In this document: positions 12,185 through 23,850 of the stretch, piece after piece | How the letters are laid out: the number at the start of each line of letters is the position of its first letter | How positions within the stretch are numbered: the first letter of the stretch is position 1 | Assembly: GCA_026120185.1 (NCBI GenBank) | Contig: JANUWF010002208.1 | Location: 2,542,001-2,606,000, forward strand | DNA: 64,000 nucleotides | Source: Voacanga thouarsii | Lineage: Eukaryota; Streptophyta; Magnoliopsida; Gentianales; Apocynaceae | Direction: 5' to 3' | Made by a program: the position numbers and the translations under genes | Notes under the pieces: model-generated | Seen by the model: the letters and a program-made list of their open reading frames with translations, nothing else | What the model was told of the DNA's origin: nothing | The model's database searches: none

Positions 12185-15100
12185 CTCGCCTGTGAGCTCC
12201 ACGGGTTTTGTCTGTGGTGTTCATTGCTGGTCTCAAGCCCGGATAAAGGAAGAGAGTTGCGGTAGGCTTGTGACGGCCAGCGTAAAATATAGTCACATCT
12301 ATGACATGAACCAATCGATTGACTTCGTGGGGGCGTTCCCTACTCAGCGACGCGCTGCACTTCCTAGACCCTGGTGTAGTTATAAATATGTGAGGGTTGC
12401 TAGGTCGTTGCCCGGAAGCAACGTGCCGTGTCGGTCCCCGGATGCGGTGTCAAATATGCAAGGGTGTAGGGTAAAAAAGACAATCTATAGGGATAAGATT
12501 TGTCTAGTTACATAGAATATAGGATCTTTGACCGATAGATTGACAGAGCTAGTTGAAGTAATACGGAGGAGAAATATTAGCATTTTGTGTCTTTAGGAAA
12601 CCAAGCGAGTAGGTGAGAAGGCGAGAGTAGTCGCTCCATGGGGTTATAAGCTTTGGTATTCAGGTAGAGTTAGAAATAGAAATAGAGTCGGATTATTATT
12701 GATCGTAAATTTATTGATGATGTGGTTGAAGTACAAAGGAATAGTGATAGGATTTTGAGCATCAAGATCAAAATTGGCAGCGAGATTACTACTGTTATTA
12801 GTGCGTATGCGCCGCAAGTAGGACTCGATGATTCGGTTAGGCAACAGTTCTGGGATGATTTAGATGAGATTGTCCAGAGTGTACCGTGTGTAGAAAAGCT
12901 TTTCATTGGCAGTGATCTAAACGAACATGTAGGTACTGATAAGAGCGGGTTTGAGAGTGTTCATGGAGGTCAGGGTTTCGGAGCTAAAAACGAAGCAGGA
13001 ACTGCTATTCTTGATTTTGCCTTGGCCTATGATTTGACCATAGCAAATACTTGGTTTAAGAAGAGAGATTCTCACTTAGTGACCTTTAGAAGCGGGTTAA
13101 ATGCCAGTCAGATAGACTTCTTTATTATGAGGCGTAGGTTTCGTAGTGGGTGTACGGATTGTAAAGTTATTCCATATGAGAGTGTAGTTACGCAACACAG
13201 GCTGTTGGTCCTCAATTTTAATTTTAGGAAAAAGAGTAAGCAGCAGAATTTTCGAGTTGACCCTAGGATTAGGTGGTAGAGGCTTCAGGGGGATGAAAGA
13301 ATAGCCTTTGTCAATAAGGTAGTTGAGGCGGATAATTGGTCTTCTGATATAGATTCGGATCCAGATATTATGTGGAGAAAGATGGCTCAATGTATTAGGA
13401 CAGTAGCTAAGGAAGTGCTTGGGGAATCTAAAGGAAAAATACCTCTTAACAAGGATGTGTCGTGGTGGAACAACGAAGTGAAAGAAGCCGTAAGGAGTAA
13501 AAGAGAGTGCTATAGAAACTTAGGAAGGTGTAGGAGTGATGAGAATTTTGAAAAATACAAGGTCGTGAGAAGAAAAGCTAAAGAAGCTGTCAGAAATGCA
13601 AGAGCCATAGTTTACAAGGATTTATATGAAAAGTTAGATACCAAAGACGGAGAGAAGAATACATATAGACTGGCGCGTTACAAGGAGAAGAAGACGAGGG
13701 ATATAGGTGTAGTGAAATGTGTAAAGGACGAAAACCACAATGTTTTAGTTAAGGATGAAGAAATAAAGGAGAGATGGAGATCATATTTTGATAAGTTATT
13801 CAACGGGAGTCAAGTCCAAGTTCCGAGTGTAGGTAGCCTGGCGCTTTCGAACGAAGAGGTTAACCATGCATGGATTCGTCGTATTCGGAAGCATGAAGTC
13901 CGTGATGTCCTTAAAAGGATGAATCCAAAAAAAGCTGTAGGACCGGATGGTATACCGATCGAGGTTTGGAAGTGTTTAGGAGATGTAGGTATTACGTGAC
14001 TGACAAGTCTGTTCAACAAGATATATAAAGTTAATAGGATGCCTACAGAGTAGAGGAAGAGTACACTGATTCCTCTGTACAAGAATAAAGGAGATGTCCA
14101 GGATTGTGCCAATTACCGTGGGATTAAGCTCATGAGTCATACTATGAAGCTTTGGGAGAGAGTGATTGAATAGAGGTTACGAGGCATTATACAAATTTCA
14201 GATAATCAGTTTGGTTTTATGCTTGGGCGTTCCACTACGGAGGCAATTCATTTATTACGGCAAATGATTAAATATCATAGGGAAAGAAAGAAAGATTTAC
14301 ATATGGTATTTATTGACCTGGAAAAAGCCTATGACAGGGTTCCTAGAGAAGTAGTTTGGTGGGTGCTGGCCAAGAAAGGTGTATCAATAAAGTGTATTAC
14401 TCTCATTAAAGATATGTATGAGGGAGCATGTACAAGTGTAAGGACTGGCACCGGAGTGACTGCAAAATTCCCTATTAATATCGGGGTGCATCAAGGATTA
14501 GTGCTTAGCCATTTCCTCTTTGCAGTCGTTATGGATGAGTTGACCTGCACTATACAGGAGGCTGTGCCATGGTGTAAGTTATTTGCGGATGATATTATAT
14601 TAATTGATGAGACTAGAGCCGGTGTAAATGCTAAATTGGAGTTATGGTGGCAGATATTGGAATCCAAGGGTTTCAGAATTAGTAGGAGTAAAACAGAGTA
14701 TATGGGATGCAAGTTTAGTGGTAGAATAAACATAGCCCAGAGTGTAACTTTGGAAGGTAGAGATATACCGTTAGCTGATTGTTTTCGCTATCTAGGATCT
14801 ATTATTCAGAAAGACAGAGAGCTCGATAGCGACGTTGCATATCGAGTTAAGGCGGGTCGGTTGAAATGGAGGAGTACAACTGATATTCTTTGTGATCGTA
14901 ATATACCGTTGAATTTAAAGGGAAAGTTTTACAAGGCAGTCGTACGACTTGCTTTGTTATATGGTACGGAATGTTGGGCAGCTAAAAGGTGTCATATTCA
15001 AAAAATGAAAGTAGCTGAGATGCGTATGTTACAGTGGATGTGTGGATATACTAGGAAGGATAGAGTTAGAAATGAGATCATTAGGGAAAAGGTGGGTGTG

Positions 15101-15423
15101 GCATCTATTGAGGAAAAGATGAGAGAAAGTCGTCTGCGTTGGTTTGGACACGTTCAGAGAAGACCGAGGGATGCTCCTGTTAGGGCGATGGAGAGAGTGA
15201 GGCAGGATAGGTTAGACAGAGGTAGAGGTAGAGGTAGGCCTAAAACGACATGGATAGAGGTAATTAAGAGAGATATGTCTTTGTTAGATTTGGATGAAAG
15301 TATGACGTTCGATAGAAGAAAGTGGCGAGAGAGGATTCATGTGGATGACCACACATTGCCTGACGTTGGTTCATGTAGCCGACCCCAAGTTACTTGGGAT
15401 TAAAGCTTAGTTTGTTATTGTTG
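12185..15423 (+). mobile_element. RTE-type LINE, nearly full length
   Basis: The element is about 3.24 kb, the usual size of plant RTE LINEs, and lies between 21-bp target duplications. It opens with the plant-RTE leader (CTGGTCTCAAGCCCGGATAA near 12230), encodes an apurinic-type endonuclease then a reverse transcriptase, and ends with the conserved CCCCAAGTTACTTGGGATTA region and a short TTG-like tail (TTTGTTATTGTTG), typical of the clade. It inserted into an LTR that was already sitting in the CACTA transposase gene. Confidence 0.92.
12545..15403 (+). pseudogene. RTE LINE ORF: endonuclease plus reverse transcriptase, with nonsense mutations
   Basis: One reading frame runs from about 12690 to 15403, broken only by stops at 13277, 13997, 14051 and 14171. 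Upstream, at 12594, is another stop where QETK is expected (L*ETK), then a frameshift near 12690. The endonuclease (about 12600-13250) shows VISAYAPQVGLDDSVRQQFW, GSDLNEHVG, SHLVTFRSG and SQIDFFI, the catalytic-core motifs of apurinic-like nucleases. The reverse transcriptase (about 13900-14760) shows KAVGPDGIPIEVWKCLG, FMLGRSTTEAIH, MVFIDLEKAYDRVPRE, a weakened GVHQGLVLSHFLFAVVMDEL and the catalytic LFADDIILIDE. The C-terminus keeps MLQWMCGYTRKDRVRNEII and WFGHVQRRP. Only a few changes separate it from an open frame, so the insertion is fairly young. Confidence 0.92.
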
Positions 15424-18130
15424 TAAACTAGCTTGATGGGTTAAAATAAATGGGTGTTATAAAATAAATAATAAGTTATAGTTTCAAATAATAAATAATG
15501 AGAAATATTGCTAATAAATATATTTAAAGAATGACTAATAATAAATCCTAAATAATATTGATAGTTAGTAATATTTAAATAGTATTATTATAAATAATAA
15601 ATTATGACTAATTTTTAATTAATAATTAATAGATAATAATTAACCAATAAAATTAATAATAAATGAATTATACTTAATTTTTAATTAATAAATAATAAAT
15701 AAATTTTAATATAAATAATATGTATGGATATAGATAAAAGTTTTAGTAAGGTTAATTGATATGGTCTACAAGTCATTGATATTAATTAATTCCAATATTT
15801 TTTTAATAAAATATTTTATTCATTTAACTAATAAAATAATAATATGTTAAAATAATATTCTTCTTCAAACCTACATGATGTTTTTCGGATTTTGTAGCTT
15901 AAATCGAATAATTATTCTAATTAAATTAATAACAAAAATGTTAATAAAAATAATTCTAGAATTAATAAAAATAATAATTTTTACCATAATTTTCTATTTT
16001 TAGAGAAGATCTATGATCATATTCTCATATAATAAATAGCATGTTAATCTATCCATGAACATAGTCTTGAATCAACATTTACTACAACATGAATGATCTT
16101 CTACTAGGCATAATATCATCTATGGCTTTATTGAAAAATAAGAACGTTAAGGCCTAATCAACAATGGTGTCATAATATCTAACATGCATAAAAAATCCAT
16201 AAATCTCTTTAGTCATGATGAGCATATAATGATTCAAAAGCAAAATCTATAAAGCATAATCATTCATTCCAACTCTTATTCCTTCATCCACATACATACT
16301 CAACCTCTAATTTATTCAATCATTCTATCAACATCTAGGAGTCTTGATTCTGAAAGTTAAAAAGGAGGATTAAGGAAAAATACTTGATTGATGATCGATC
16401 AATGAAGAGTTTTCCTTGATTAGTGAAGATCCTCAAGCACTTAATGGCCTTTAGTGGTCCGCAAGTAGCCATGGTTGACCATCACCATTTCGGCCAAGAA
16501 AGAGAGAGAGAAAGAGACGAATGAGAGTAGAGAGGAATATTAGAAGTTGAATAGAAGAGGGAGAACAAACAGATTGTTCTTATTTTACCTTTTGGTGTTC
16601 TTGGAACCTTTAAGAAAAAAGGTTGGTTTGATCCGTTTGGAAATCCGACTTTGTGTGATTCAATGTTATAAAGGGCAGAAATGAAGATTATAGGTTGAAT
16701 ATAGATGATCAAGAGTGTTTGGGAGTGATTGGAGGTGTTTAGGATTGGTTTAGGTTTGAAGATGTGAAGTGTGTGTTCTTAGTGTTCTTGGTGTTTTTGA
16801 GAGAGTTTGAGAGAAAATAGATTTTGAGTGTGGCTAAATTATGATGGCCGAATGGCCTAGTGAAGAAGGGAGTTTCGGCTATCAAGAATGAGAGAGAAGA
16901 TTTTCAGATTTTTTTTAAAATTCAAATGGAGAAAAAGGTGGAGTTGTTTGAGGTATAACAATAGTTAATGGAGTTTGTTCATGGAAGATCTCTTGTTCTT
17001 CAATGGTGTATAGCTGAATTAGCTAGGTTTTAATCAAAGAATGAAGGGTTGTTCAGTACCTAAGGCTGGCCGAAAATGGCCTTATAATAGCAGAGGATTT
17101 TTTGGTTTAATCACTTAGCTATAGGTATGTTTTAATGGAACAAAATCTGAAATTTAGTTTGAAGTTTGAATAAGTTTTGGATAGAGTAATCTTAGGAGCT
17201 TTTTGAGGTATGATCATGGAATCCTAACAGTTAAGATTGGTGTGAAAGCAAAGATGTTTAGTCTATGGCTGTACAAGGTTCGAATTTCAGTGGCCATTGA
17301 TGAAGAATTCCGGCCTTAGTCTTGAAGAGACAAGCTAGAAAATTTCTGGAATTTAAACTTCAAGAACACTTGGAGTTGAAATGATTTTGGTGCAGAATTT
17401 TTTGTTCTCTTTGGCACGATTTTACAGCTAGATTCTAAGGGGTGTTGGAAGGTTTTTTAATGGTGGTTTTTCAGCCTTCATCTTGAAGAAAAACAGAGAA
17501 AGTTCCAACTGTTCATATGCTCTAATGGTGGCTTCAAATTTCATGTTTAATGTAGCTAGTTTGCTGAAACGAATTTCTGGTTTTGGGATGTTAGCACAGT
17601 CCGAAATTTCACTGAATTTCCAACCTTCAACCTTACATAAAATGACTATTTTTCTTGCAAAAATTGGGTAGGAAAGATGGCTGAAACTTTCGAAAACAGC
17701 CTTTAAGGAAATCTGGAAAATTTTCTAGATTTTTCTTTACCAAAACATGAACTAGATGAAGATAGAGTTTGAAGGAATAGCTATGGTGTTTTCTTTTTCT
17801 TGGAATCCCTACCTAATTCTCCTTCTTACTTTCAGACTCATCTATCCCACAAGAGCTGATTTTTGAATTCCAAGATTAGGGATTTATCACAGAATTTTTA
17901 TGATTAAAAATTGGATTAATGAATTAAGGATAGTTTAAATTTCAAAGATGTTAGGACAAGGCTAGCAAAATAAAAAGGAATAAGAATTCTTCTAGAATTC
18001 TTTTTAGGACAAGACCACATGGTCAAGACATTACCATCATGTCTTTCTTAAGATAATATTCCTATTTTTAAGGAATATAAGAAAACCAAAAATTCAAACA
18101 TGGTTAAAATAATTATGAATAAAACTTAAG

Positions 18131-18197
18131 TGATGGGATTTGAATTCAAGACCTTAGAGATTAAATCACAAAGCTCTAACCACTTAACCACAACAAC
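18131..18197 (-). promoter_or_regulatory. tRNA-like segment with pol III A- and B-box matches, inside LTR
   Basis: Read on the minus strand this segment has GTGGTTAAGTGGTTAGAGC, matching the pol III A box (TRGYNNARNGG), followed about 35 nt later by a B-box-like TTCAAATCC. The layout resembles the head of a tRNA-derived SINE. The same segment occurs at the matching place in the other LTR copies (41.95, 43.13, 50.96 and 54.99 kb). It lies about 250-310 nt after the sense-strand start of the LTR. Activity is not shown. Confidence 0.55.
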
Positions 18198-18441
18198 TCT
18201 TGTTCTTATTTTCTCACCCAAATATTCTTCTTATCTAAACCTTAAGCCATCTTCCTATTTTGACCTCAAGCAAAATTACCTTTTTACCTTTTCTATCCAA
18301 CAAGTATAAATAAACCATTTAACCTAGAAACCACAATTTTAAGGCATATAAAATCATTCAAAAAGGTATATTTTATGCATGATGGCATGATATGCATCCC
18401 ATCTCCCTTACTCTAGGGTTGGCTTTAGGTGGGGTTTCACA

Positions 18442-19010
18442 GCAAGAACAACTCCAAATAGTGGAGTGGTGTTAAGGGCTAGTACAATAAGCTTTGCTAC
18501 TGCTAGAGACAATAATCCTCGTATGAGGTAAGTTATTTATATGGTGTCTTACAAGATATCATGAAGATTAGGTATTCAAATGATGTTCAATATGTGATGT
18601 TTAGATGTGACTGGATCAATCAATAATGAGAGAGGAAGAATGCAAGATGAGTTTCAGTTCACTTTGGTTAATTTTAAGCATTTAATGTACAAGGAGAATA
18701 GTTTAGCTGATGAGCCTTTTATTCTATCTACTCAAGCAGAGCAAGTTTGGTATGTGGCTGACCCAGTTGATTCAGACTAAAATGTTGTTGTCAAGATGAA
18801 TATAAGGGATAATTTTGATGTTTATTCAATTTTTCAATATGCTAATCCATGTCTACTGTAACAATTAGCTGATTGACCAATTCATCGAGATGAAGATGCA
18901 GCTTGGGCCAGACAAGAAGTAGAACCAATATCAATAAACGTACCGCCTTATGCCAGTAACAAAGGAACAAAATTTGGAGTTGATGAAGATAGAGACTAGA
19001 TTGACGTCTT
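18442..19010 (+). pseudogene. CACTA tnp2 transposase, C-terminal part 2 (DUF4216-like)
   Basis: Coding sequence resumes directly after the LTR's GCAAG duplication: RTTPNSGVVLRASTISFATA, then, after a frameshift near 18527, YLYGVLQDIMKIRYSNDVQY and VMFRCDWINQ. Further on come DEFQFTLVNFKHL, DEPFILSTQAEQVWYVADPV, a TAA codon and NVVVKMNIRDNFDVY. This order is the tnp2 C-terminal domain (DUF4216 type). Stop codons lie near 18635, 18778 and 18858. The gene probably ended near 19000. Its neighbour downstream, after about 500 bp, is a TNPA-like gene in the same direction, the normal CACTA layout. Confidence 0.87.
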
Positions 19011-19528
19011 GGAGATTATATCTGATATTATGTTTGAATTTGATAACATCAACTTTTTTTATATCTTATATTATGTTTGGATTTGATAAGATTGATTTTG
19101 TTATATCTTATATAAGTTCTTCCCCCCCTTTATTGGTTTGGTTTATAATGATCTTGAAATGCTTTAAGTTCCTTGTATCATTTTTCTAATCTCTTTTTAC
19201 TCATATTTTCATCTTTTTACAATGTTGCTGAATTTAAACTGCAGGTTTTAGAAGTTAACTTGCTCGCACTATTTGAACTAAGTCAATTCATTTTATGTTA
19301 AAACAATTCTCAAGTATGAATACTACCCTTTGCAATCGCAGCTATTTCGGTCTTGTTCATATTATCAATATTAAGAAGCTGACAATGTTATTTTTCTTTT
19401 TAAGAAGCACAGTTTGATAGGTTTTTGAATTTCGCAACAATGTTATTTTATGTTTTCAATGTTATTTTGACCTGTGTACCTTTTTTGATGATTGAGTTAA
19501 CCATGAATGCATTATATTCTCAGTGGTA
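19011..19528. other. Spacer between tnp2 and TNPA-like gene
   Basis: AT-rich non-coding sequence with repeated ATATCTTATATTATG-type stretches (about 19020-19115). I see no gene. Confidence 0.4.
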
Positions 19529-21500
19529 ATGACACGCAAGAGGAAAACACAGTGTACTACTATGGCGGATGTCATTGCAAATCATGTCATTCATGAATAA
19601 CCTCTAGTTGAACAAAATTCATAGCCACTTCAGCCTATACTACCAATATCCCAACCTTCACCTATTGTGTTTCACAACTCGCAACCATCCCAACCACTGG
19701 ATAAGAACACACAATCATTGCATCTGTAATTATATCCTTTATTGTCAACTAGTAGACAACCACAGCCTAGTCAAAGCCATTCACAATTTATTTCACAAGG
19801 TGATCTGAATGCAGATATTCCTTCTCATCCTAGAAACTCACAATCTCAATCATAGCTGCATGGACATCTTTCTTTTAATAATGTTCAAAATACTTCTTTT
19901 CACGGCAAGTGTTGACAAAAAAACCAAAAAGAGGTCCTTCACAAATGTCACCTGAATATGGTATTGGAAAAAGGTTGGAAGTATATGTTGAAGGGAAAGA
20001 AATTGTTAGCAAACACAGAAAAAAAGTGAAAAGTGCCATTGGAACTTTAGTAAGAAATGGGTACAAACTTCCACTTACATTCCCTACTTGGAAAGATGTG
20101 CTAACTGGCATAACTAATAACCTTTGGAAGGAAATTCTGGTATCTACTATTTTATTTTTATCCTTCATCTCCAGTTTCATTCAAGAGATATTTTTTCACT
20201 TTCTGTCTTATCTAGTACAACTATTTCATGGACATTTTTTTTTTTTTGTACTCATTTTTTATGTAGGAAAATACTACTCTTGTTGAGGATTCATATGAAG
20301 TTGTTATGGGAGATGTTTCAAATTGATGGAAGGAATTTAAGTGTCATATTAAGAGTAAACATTTTGAACCAAACAAGGAAAATGAGGAACTCCTTTGACA
20401 TTGTCCAAATGATAGAGTTAAGGAAAGCTAGTGGTAGACTCTGGTTAAATATTGGAGAGATAAACGTATACAGGTTTTAACTTGTGAAGTATTTCCATCT
20501 TTTTTTTTTTTTTTTTTGTCCAGTTTTTCAAAGCCTAAGAATTTGGTTTTGGTTTTGTAGCAAATTTCGGAGCAAAACAAACAAAACAAAGTAAATCAAC
20601 GTTTTGGGAACAGAATGGGGAGAACAAGTCACTTTGAAATCATCCAAGAGGTACAATTTATAATGGTATGTTTTGAGAAGTTTAACAAGAAAATTAAATA
20701 TATGTTTCTCAAATTATGTCAGATGTTAAAAGAAGGGTTTGAACCATCAAGACTCGACGTGTGGATAAGGACTCGTATCCGTATAGATGAGATGACCCTT
20801 GACGATGACAAAAGAGAAGTATTTGTAAGCAGAGAAAAATATTGTTGGATAGAGATATACTTTCTCTAACTATAGCTTAATCAATTTTCTCAAATGCTAA
20901 TCTCATCAAGTTTTCATTTTTTTTTTTTATTTTTTTGCTTCCTTATAGTATGTAATATCAGATCGGTTAGCCCAAGTTCCTGAGATTGAACGAACCAAGG
21001 AGTTGAAAGACCAAATTTTTAATGAATTTTTAGGAGAAGATAGTCGTAGATATAGGCGTTGTGTGGACAAATCCTCATGCATTAATACTCGTGATCAAAG
21101 CCAACAAGCATCTATTACTATGTTTAACATTATCGATGCTCAATACTAGCAAATTGTAGCAAAAGTAAGAGAAGACCTACGAGAGGAGGCACAAGCATAA
21201 GAACGAGCTGAGGTAAACGAAGCACTAAAGTCCATCATGAGTAATGTCCTTATCCCAACACAAGTTGATCAAAGAGTAAGATGGAATCTTGAACTACATA
21301 TATTTTGAAAATTAGTTGTCAATATCATTAGTTAATATTGTAAAGTTTTTAAAATTAAATTTCTAATACAAATTGACAGCTTGGAGTTGCATGTAGTGGA
21401 CATGAAATGCAAAATTCTAATTCTACTACCGATTATAATAGTCAAGGTGGTACTGAATTTCTCTTCAACCTAAGAGTGCTTGATACAAGTAATTATTGAT
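19529..21500 (+). pseudogene. TNPA-like CACTA gene no. 1 (Transposase_24 family), degenerate
   Basis: The gene starts at ATG 19529 (MTRKRKTQCTTMADVIANHV) and goes into a Gln/Pro/Ser-rich region whose Gln codons have become stops (near 19598, 19648, 19727 and 19853). After a frameshift it encodes PEYGIGKRLEVYVEGKEI and RNGYKLPLTFPTWKDV (about 19950-20100), an exon from about 20270 (WKEFKCHIKSKHFEPNKENE ... VKYWRDKRIQ), an exon from about 20560 (ISEQNKQNKVNQRFGNRMGR, the place of the family GSKSFAR motif), then MLKEGFEPSRLDVWIRTR (about 20725), FNEFLGEDSRRYRRC (about 21020), an alpha-helical Glu/Ala-rich segment, and a last exon 21381-21500. This order is that of plant En/Spm Transposase_24 (PF03004) proteins, which bind subterminal repeats. 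It is clearly inactive. Confidence 0.8.
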
Positions 21501-21525
21501 TTCTTCAAACTTGGTGTTATCTTGT

Positions 21526-21960
21526 AAAGCTTATATATCAGTAAAGTTACAGTTTATTTTTCAATTCTTATATCCTTTTTGTTCATGTTTGGATGTGTTC
21601 TAAAAAGTTGTGGTACTAGTCAGTGGGTTGTCGTGTGATCTAGTGGCTTAAAAGCATAATCGAATTTCCCTTGAAAATAATAATATTTTAGTATCTGAAG
21701 CAAAAAACTAAACCTTTGTTGCGGTACTAGTTAGTAGGTTGTTGTGTGACAAAACCTTTGTTGTTTGCTTCTTTGGGGCTTCTTATGTTACTCTTAGAGA
21801 GAACAATTTTGGTTTTAATTTCTTAAAGTGGAATTTTTTTTTTTTTTTGTCTTTAGATTATTAGGCTTTGGAACTAGCACATGCTTTACTACAAGTGCAG
21901 GGGTAAAAATATGCTAACTTTACAATTTTTTTTTTTTTGTGCTTTCTATTTTGTTGTGTT
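21526..21960 (+). repeat. Direct duplication, copy A
   Basis: Sequence from AGCTTATATATCAGTAAAG onward, through the TGTTCTAAAAAGTTGT and AACAATTTTGGTTTTAATTTC blocks, recurs in the same orientation at 23229-23850. Copy B has about 200 extra bases, including an exon-like piece (GCAG|GACATGAAAT near 23490) similar to the last TNPA exon at 21381. The source looks like a duplication of the 3' end of TNPA-like gene 1. Confidence 0.75.
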
Positions 21961-22122
21961 CTTAGATAGTGGAATCAGTCTATGAACAGCAAATGGCTTG
22001 TTGATATTTTTTTGAAGACCCTTTATATGTATGCATAGAAAAATTACTGTATGAAGCTCTTGTAAAATCTTTTAGGCTCCTAGCTAGTGTGTTTTCATGG
22101 TATGTAAGAATCATGTGAAAGC

Positions 22123-23195
22123 TTAGGACCTTACTTTGATTTTATTGAAGGTGTTGTGAAGAATAGCAATATGGAACTCAAATATTATCATCTTCTTGTG
22201 GAAATTCATGAGTTTTTGTGATATTATATTTTGGTTTTTGAGCAGAGAATGTCTTTCCTGCAAATCTAATATCTGAATCAAGGATGTGGGGTTGGGGAGA
22301 CTAGCTTGATTTATCATGAATTCTAGCTCAATCTTTGCACGTGTTAGGTTCTTACTTGCTTCCTTCTTTTGCAAAAGTTTAGCCTGATTATATTTCTTCT
22401 ATAGATATATAAGCTTCTTTTTAATCTTAGTGCTTATCCGAAATTAGGTCCGAGCTATTGTGTCCCCCTTTTGCTTGTTTATCTCTAATGTGCAGGGTGT
22501 AACCTTCTTGCAGACATAGTATTTTACCTTATATTGTTAGGGAAGGGCATATATTTTTCTCCCCGGGTAAGCTCTTTTGGCAAGTTCACACCATACCTTA
22601 GCAAGTTCAAATGCAGTACTTTAAATCTTGAGTTAGGAACAAAGTGAATGAGACACAAATATTACTCTTTTTAGGTCCAGATTTCAATTTTTTTGTCCAT
22701 AGTGATCTTGGATAGACCACATTTTCTCCTTTATTTCTCTGACACACTTCATACTGATTCACCCACCTTTTCACATCCTTTGTCATAGCAGGTAAGAAAA
22801 ATACCATTTTGATTCTTTATTTTATTGAAGTGATTCTTTGTTTTGTTGTGCGTTTATTTCATAATATCCGCTCTCTATCCTCTAATGCTACCAACATAGA
22901 TTTCCCACCTTAATTTCAAAATCCCTCTTTGAGAGGAAGTTTGTGCAACTTCATTCAACATTAGAATGTCATATTATTGCTTGAGCAATCTTTTCTTAAG
23001 TAAAACTATCTTCTTAACTTTGCTAAATTTCTTCCATCCAAAGAGGTGTGGTAGCACAGATCGCTTCCAGCTAATTCTAGATAGAGCATCTGTGGCTTTA
23101 CTTTCATATCCTCTCTTGTGTTGTACTTCATAATATATCCCCATCAACTTAGCTAACCATTTTTTATTGTGCCACACTGCTAATTCTTTTTTCAA
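22123..23195 (-). pseudogene. Ty3-gypsy pol fragment: RNase H end and integrase zinc finger
   Basis: On the minus strand 23195-22974 encodes the end of a gypsy RNase H (KWLAKLMGIYYEVQHKRGYE followed by TDALSRI). Frame 22807-22607 encodes part of the integrase zinc-binding domain (FFLPAMTKDVKRWVNQYEVC, QRNKGENV). Between them, 22374-22123 may hold the HxxH part of the same domain, shifted in frame and order, but this is weak. No LTRs bound the piece. It sits between the two copies of the 21.5/23.2-kb duplication, so it may have arrived before or with that event. Confidence 0.7.
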
Positions 23196-23228
23196 GTAAA
23201 AACTTGAGGTTTTGATGATTAGTATTTG

Positions 23229-23850
23229 TAAAGCTTATATATCAGTAAAGATACAATTTATTTTTCAATTGTTATATCCTTTTTTCTCATGTTTGGATGT
23301 GTTCTAAAAAGTTGTAGTATTAGTCAATGGGTTGTCGTGTGATCCGGTGGCTAAAAAGCATAATCAAATTTCCCTTATAAATAATGACATTTTAATATTT
23401 GAATCAAAAGAATATCCTGCAAATTAAGACATTAGTTTGTATACTTTTTTGTGTTGCTAAGTTGAACTTGATTTATATTTTTGCTTGCAGGACATGAAAT
23501 ATAAACATTTTGAACCATATTAGCATAATTGTAACCCCATAATTGCAAACATGGTGACATAGGTGGTGCTAGTGGAGGGGTGCTGCTCCTAAGATTGAGG
23601 AGTTTGACTAAACCTTTGTTGTTTGCTTTTTTGGGGTTTATAATATTACTCTTAGAAAGAACAATTTTGGTTTTAATTTCTCAAAGTGGATTTATTTTGT
23701 CTTTCGATTATTAAGCTTTGGAACTAGTACTTTATTCAAAGCCTTGTAGCAAAGTCCATGCTTTACTACAAATACAGGGGGAAAAAGATGCTAAGTTTAC
23801 AACAAATTTTTTTTGTGCTTTGTATTCTAGTATGTTCTTGGATAGTGAAA
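23229..23850 (+). repeat. Direct duplication, copy B
   Basis: This is the second copy of the block at 21526-21960, about 1.7 kb downstream and in the same orientation. It differs by scattered substitutions and by an extra segment at about 23410-23605. Confidence 0.75.

Larger units (their letters stand above)
10916..18441 (-). mobile_element. Solo LTR of a Tekay/Del-like Ty3-gypsy family, carrying a LINE
   Basis: The sequence starts TGTAACACTCC and ends GGGGTTTCACA on the plus strand and is flanked by perfect 5-bp duplications GCAAG (10911-10915 and 18442-18446). No internal retroelement genes lie between these ends, so it is a solo LTR left by LTR-LTR recombination. After removing the LINE at 12185-15423 and its duplication, the LTR is about 4.27 kb, like the other copies here. 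Sense orientation is minus, judged from the family member with coding sequence at 25-55 kb. It split the tnp2 gene within an exon: the codons on either side join to read through RTTPNSGVV. Confidence 0.9.

Noticed and set aside
18131..18197. A functional tRNA gene
   Set aside because: Only the A- and B-box regions resemble a tRNA; the acceptor and anticodon stems do not pair convincingly, and it sits inside repeated LTRs. Listed as tRNA-like instead.
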